From: Pinus tabuliformis | Lineage: Eukaryota; Streptophyta; Pinopsida; Pinales; Pinaceae | NCBI GenBank assembly: GCA_031772625.1 | Contig: CM062820.1 | Span: forward strand, 90,318,988-90,382,987 | Direction of reading: 5' to 3' | DNA length: 64,000 bases | Shown here: positions 61,709-64,000 of the stretch, one piece after another | Numbering within the stretch: the first letter of the stretch is position 1 | Layout of the letters: the number at the start of each line of letters is the position of its first letter | Notes under the pieces: generated by a model | Told to the model about the DNA's origin: nothing | What the model saw: the letters and a program-made list of their open reading frames with translations, nothing else | Databases searched by the model: none | Position numbers and translations under genes: made by a program

Positions 61709-62230
61709 TGTTAATTCTTATTATTTATTTGTATTTTTATCTTGACTACTAATAAATGATTAATTACTTTATTTTATTCATTATTGGTTTATTTATTTAG
61801 CTATTTGTTTATTTAATTATTATTATTATTATAAGTTTGACTATTTATTACTCTTATTTATTTTTAAGTGTTTAGAATTAATTATTTCGATTATTTAAGT
61901 TTGACCCAAAGATTATTTTTATTTTTATTTTTAGATATTCATTTCATTAAAATTTTCCTTTTGATTAATTATTTTCAATATTAACATCTATATTCTAACA
62001 ATTATAGATTGTTCAAAACACATCGAAAAAACTGTGATGATGTGATTTTTACCGAAACTTTTCTTACTTTTCAAGACCATGGCTTTTGTAAGTTTTAAAC
62101 CTTTTGTGGTAATGCAATGCACACATATATTCTTAATAATAAAAAAATGCAAATGATGACAAATGCACATATTACATAAAGATTTACCCTAGAAACCCAA
62201 ACCTACAAAACCAACAAATTATTTGGAGTA
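61706..62230. other. AT-rich intergenic sequence
   Basis: No recognised feature. Confidence 0.5.
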
Positions 62231-62232
62231 AC

Positions 62233-63115
62233 ATGTTGAGAAATTGCAACAAGAAATTCCAGTTTAATTTGTCCTTGAATTAAAATGAGAATTAAAATCG
62301 AATTCTATTCTCATAACAACTTGTAAATAGTTAATTAAGTTTAATTAAGTTAATTAGATTAGGAATTTAGAGTTGGAACTCTTTCTGTAGTGATGCATAT
62401 GTTCTCCCTAAATTTTAGGGGTCCAGTATGAGTTTAATTGTGAGTTGTAATTAGATTATTCAATTTACTGAGTTATGTTAAGTTAAATTAGTTCCAAACT
62501 GTTTGAAGAACTAATAGAGAGTTAACAGTCAGTTGGTGCTTAGTGCATCCACAAGTGTCACTCTAGTTAACTGAAGATTCCCTCATCAAAAACTCATGCA
62601 TGTCGATTATGAGAAAGACCCAGTTGAGACTAGAGTGCATGGACAATGTACTTGTGTGATCTACTGAGTTGTAAACAACATGCATCCAATCAGATAAGGA
62701 CCTATGTTTGGATTGTGCAGTTTTAGAAGCATGAATTCCCTTTAAATACGGGCTATTCATCCTAGGAATGATGAAAGAGATTAGGGGCTTGGAGAGCTAT
62801 AGAATTGGCTAAGTGTTGGCTAAGAGCTATCTTGTGAGCTAAGAGAGTTGAGTATACTTGTGCAGAATTTTTCTAGTGAGAAAAAGCTTTGTATCTTCGC
62901 TCATATTTTTTATATATGGAATACAGATAGCGAGGTTTTGAGCAGTGGATTTCCCTACATACATCTTGTGTTATGTGCCAGTAATTTATCTTCTTCTTTT
63001 TCATATTGTTTTCATCAATCTATTGGCTTTCGCTGGTTGAAAGTAGAAGTAGATTCTTGTCTTGTGCTTTAGTAAATTGCATGAGCTTGTGAATCTACAG
63101 GAAATTTTACATAAC
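62233..63115 (+). repeat. Possible solo LTR
   Basis: The stretch contains TTTAAATAC (about 62742) about 75 bp before a purine-rich transcript-like leader, and TGGATTTCCCTACATA...CTTGTG, in the manner of a copia R-U5. Candidate ends are TGTTGAG and ATAACA. I found no convincing target duplication, so ends and identity are uncertain. Confidence 0.3.
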
Positions 63116-64000
63116 ATTTCTAATTTTGTCGTGAATCAATTGTATTATTTACAATAATATATAGAACCGACCTCTAAAACCACTAATCCATTGAGTAGGA
63201 TTACATTACAATGTTAATTCCTTAATTGGAATTAGAAAACCATGGGATGGAACACCATCACCATAAAAACTGGCAAAACAAAAGATCGTGTGTCTAAAAC
63301 TGTGCAAAAAATATAACACATACCCAATGGGTTTTGGAAACCCATGGTATTATACATTATGCATATGAGGGAAATTTTATAGCACTTTAAACTTAAAAAA
63401 TAGAACTAGTTTCCAAAACAGGACTAAAGTCTCAAGGCGATAAAGTTTAGAATAATAATATTGAAATCCAAGAATACAACTGGAGTCTCTATGGCGGGTG
63501 CATACTTATCTAGGAGAAAAATATATCCAATCAAGTGTGCTCTAGATGCCATGTAGCTACCATGTTATTTCCTAGTCACTGTCGTTTGTCATCCTTCATG
63601 GAAACTCCTACTAGAAATGACCATACTATGAATATGCCATCTTCTAACATGCTATGAATAAAAATTCTCCTAAATAATGGAAAAATGTAGGAATAATGGC
63701 ATGCTATTTTTCATGTAAAATATAATGCATATGTTTCCATTAGTACAAGTTTTGAGTATCTTACTGATGGATTTTCCTTAAACAAATTTGTAAAATTGTG
63801 GAGAACACATTATTATAGTGTAAGGCTATTTTTTATAAGTTTGTAATATTCATTTTATGTATGTTTTAAAATTATGAAAATTATTATATCCTTGAAATTA
63901 TTATTATTTTAAGGCTCATGTTAGTGCATGGTATGAGTACCTTAATATTATTAAAGAATTTTTTTTTTAGATTGTAGACTTTAGGTTATACTAGTGTGGC
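63116..64000. other. AT-rich intergenic sequence to window end
   Basis: Nothing recognised. Confidence 0.5.

Overview
This window reads as nuclear DNA of a seed plant, most likely a conifer. It is AT-rich, dominated by old and heavily mutated LTR retrotransposons nested in one another, contains one intron-bearing plant gene, and carries a Penelope-like GIY-YIG endonuclease relic of the kind described in conifers as 'Dryad' elements. The species cannot be fixed from the sequence alone.

Layout. (1) 1-30852 is a retrotransposon nest. A Ty1/copia element (copia-1, minus strand, 5' LTR 4222-4674) is inserted in the integrase gene of a large Ty3/gypsy element (gypsy-1, minus strand, Tat/Ogre-like, apparent 5' LTR about 4.46 kb at 10703-15165). 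Gypsy-1 is inserted in an older copia element (copia-2, minus, 15166-18519), which also received a solo LTR (15898-16976, perfect 5-bp target duplication AGATC). Right next to copia-2 lies a complete but decayed Ty3/gypsy element (gypsy-2, plus strand, 18553-30852). (2) 30853-33551 is AT-rich and holds a decayed RNase H fragment (31812-32200, minus) and a 176-bp tandem duplication. (3) 33552-42006 is a non-autonomous LTR element with perfect target duplication CATAT. It carries a fragment of a host UDP-glucuronate 4-epimerase-like gene and was itself invaded by a complete copia element (copia-3, 35735-40992, target duplication ATATT) whose 1352-codon gag-pol frame is broken only by six stop codons. 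(4) 42007-53760 is intergenic: minisatellites, a long imperfect hairpin, two tRNA-derived SINE candidates, the 5' part of a LINE (endonuclease domain), and a decayed duplicate of a peroxidase gene. (5) 54034-57348 (minus) is the one intact host gene, a four-exon class III peroxidase (323 aa) with every catalytic residue and all eight cysteines. (6) 57349-64000 is AT-rich intergenic DNA with the Penelope-like fragment (61256-61620), a long (TA)n tract and a possible solo LTR.

How it works together. Only the peroxidase looks functional: a secreted haem enzyme of the apoplast. The retroelements are broken, mainly by stop codons that fit CAG/CAA to TAG/TAA and CGA to TGA changes, the expected trace of plant DNA methylation followed by deamination. 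LTR divergence counted by eye agrees with the nesting order: 15 substitutions in about 220 bp for the outer element at 33552-42006, and 7 in 206 bp for copia-3 inside it.

Some of the starting frames considered begin at GTG or TTG rather than ATG, so start positions inside transposon genes are approximate unless stated.
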